Source of the DNA: Candidatus Izemoplasmatales bacterium
Lineage (GTDB): Bacteria; Bacillota_I; Bacilli_A; Izemoplasmatales; Hujiaoplasmataceae
Length of the DNA: 8,008 nucleotides
Assembly: GCA_028691335.1 (NCBI GenBank)
Contig: JAQUZK010000055.1
Span: forward strand, 1 to 8,008
Direction of reading: 5' to 3'
In this document: positions 7,363 to 8,008 of the stretch, one piece after another
How positions within the stretch are numbered: the first letter of the stretch is position 1
Layout: each line of letters starts with the position of its first letter
Position numbers and translations under genes: made by a program
The notes under the pieces: generated by a model
Seen by the model: only the letters and a program-made list of their open reading frames with translations
The model's database searches: none
Told to the model about the DNA's origin: nothing

Positions 7363-7400
7363 AATCACCGCTTTAGTAAAACAAGGCGGTGATTTTTCTT
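7363..7400 (+). terminator. Intrinsic terminator of the giant repeat-protein gene
   Basis: AATCACCGCTTT (7363-7374) pairs with AAGGCGGTGATT (7383-7394) in a 12-bp stem with one G-U pair and an 8-base loop, followed by TTTTTCTTT. It lies 20 bases past the stop codon. The GC-rich stem stands out from its AT-rich surroundings. It separates the giant gene from the nucleotidase gene. Confidence 0.92.
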
Positions 7401-7427
7401 TATAAAAGATTAAAAATAGTGTATAAT
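7399..7427 (+). promoter_or_regulatory. Candidate promoter of the nucleotidase lipoprotein gene
   Basis: A perfect TATAAT at 7422-7427 has TTTATA (7399-7404, 4 of 6 to TTGACA) 17 bases upstream. It follows the terminator and lies 42 bases before the start codon. The -35 is weak, but a promoter is needed here if the terminator is efficient. Confidence 0.55.
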
Positions 7428-7459
7428 TAGTAAGTCACAAAAAAAATATACATATTTGC

Positions 7460-7464
7460 GAGGT
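7460..7464 (+). promoter_or_regulatory. Ribosome binding site of the nucleotidase lipoprotein gene
   Basis: GAGGT lies 5 bases before the ATG at 7470. It selects this start, which begins a complete lipoprotein signal peptide. Confidence 0.7.
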
Positions 7465-7469
7465 ACAGA

Positions 7470-8008
7470 ATGAAAAAAATATTAGTTTTTTTAACACTTT
7501 TAATTTTCACGTTTTTAGTTGGTTGTAATTTAAGCACAAATACAACTAATTCAATAGAATTATCTTCGGAAAGCTCAACAAGTAATATAAGCTCTTCCAC
7601 AAGCCAAACAACAGTTTCAACTACTAACTCAACGACAATAGAAACTGAAATTTCAACAACCATATCAGAAACAACTGAGGAAGTATTAGATCGTTATCAA
7701 GAAATTTACTTTTATTCTAATAACGATTTCCACGGTGGAGCTTACACTGATTATAATAATTTCTCTAGAATTGTCAATAAGATTAAAACCATGAAAGCAA
7801 ATAACGACCATGTAATTGCTTTAACTAACGGTGATACTTTGCAAGGTACACCATTCTCAAATTATTATCACGGTAAACCTTTTATTGAAGCAATGAATAT
7901 CGGAGGTTTTGATGGTTTTGTAATTGGTAACCATGAGTTTGATTGGGGTATAGATGTAATTGCTGATTATAAAGATGGAAAAGAAGAAAATGTCGAAGCT
8001 GATTTCCC
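7470..8008 (+). CDS. 5'-nucleotidase/UshA-like metallophosphatase lipoprotein, N-terminal part
   Basis: The first 179 residues are visible; the gene runs off the window. Residues 1-19 form a lipoprotein signal peptide (MKK, hydrophobic core, lipobox FLVGC, lipidated Cys19). Residues about 20-70 are a Ser/Thr-rich, low-complexity tether. The calcineurin-like metallophosphatase domain then begins: SNNDFHGG (83-90) supplies Asp86 and His88, TNGDTLQGTP (119-128) supplies Asp122, and GNHEFDWG (153-160) supplies Asn154 and His155. These are the metal-binding motifs of the 5'-nucleotidase/2',3'-cyclic phosphodiesterase family. Family members usually have about 500 residues with a C-terminal substrate-binding domain, which would lie past the window. 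The role would be to dephosphorylate extracellular nucleotides to nucleosides for uptake. A CapA-like or SoxB-like relative is less likely given GDTLQGTP with GNHEFDWG. It has its own promoter after a terminator. Confidence 0.92.
   Translation, partial: MKKILVFLTLLIFTFLVGCNLSTNTTNSIELSSESSTSNISSSTSQTTVSTTNSTTIETEISTTISETTEEVLDRYQEIYFYSNNDFHGGAYTDYNNFSRIVNKIKTMKANNDHVIALTNGDTLQGTPFSNYYHGKPFIEAMNIGGFDGFVIGNHEFDWGIDVIADYKDGKEENVEADF

Noticed and set aside
7427..7663. 78-residue hydrophobic minus-strand open frame
   Set aside because: It is antisense to the signal peptide and Ser/Thr-rich tether of the nucleotidase. Thr/Ser codons read in reverse give the Val/Glu-rich sequence.
1..8008. Mycoplasma-type code with TGA as Trp
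   Set aside because: No in-frame TGA occurs in about 2,550 codons, and Trp is always TGG in the large gene.

Overview
The window is an AT-rich stretch of bacterial chromosome encoding mostly surface or envelope proteins. About 2,550 codons are visible in four genes. None contains an in-frame TGA, every Trp in the large open frame is TGG, and all three visible stops are TAA, so the standard bacterial code fits and the Mycoplasma TGA=Trp code is not supported. Two proteins have lipoprotein signal peptides, one followed by a long Ser/Thr-rich tether, and Shine-Dalgarno sites are clear. Together with the low GC this suggests a low-GC Gram-positive lineage, possibly a Mollicutes relative that keeps the standard code (Acholeplasma/Izemoplasma-like). 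That placement is inference; the window has no rRNA or marker gene.

Layout. Bases 1-1215 (+) hold the C-terminal 404 residues of a glycoside hydrolase family 2 enzyme (beta-galactosidase type). It converges on, and overlaps by 4 bases, a trypsin/HtrA-like serine protease lipoprotein at 1212-2075 (-). A perfect 14-bp hairpin lies over both gene ends. A 219-bp AT-rich divergent intergenic region (2076-2294) carries a good promoter for the protease, a weaker set of -10 boxes for the next gene, and two inverted repeats.

Bases 2295-7343 (+) encode a 1,682-residue protein. It has an N-terminal four-helix membrane module resembling CvpA and a predicted extracellular region of about 1,490 residues. 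That region is built from about 16 modules of 78-91 residues. In its core the period is exactly 85 residues, arranged as three alternating two-module units of 170 residues (510 bp). I do not recognise this repeat or the whole architecture, and it is the most novel item here.

After an intrinsic terminator (7363-7400) and a likely new promoter, bases 7470-8008 (+) start a lipoprotein of the 5'-nucleotidase/UshA metallophosphatase family, cut by the window end.

The genes look separately transcribed rather than forming one operon. The common theme is the cell surface: a lipid-anchored protease, a lipid-anchored nucleotidase and a giant membrane-anchored repeat protein, next to a sugar-degrading enzyme. 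Any functional link among them, such as the protease processing the giant protein, is only a hypothesis.
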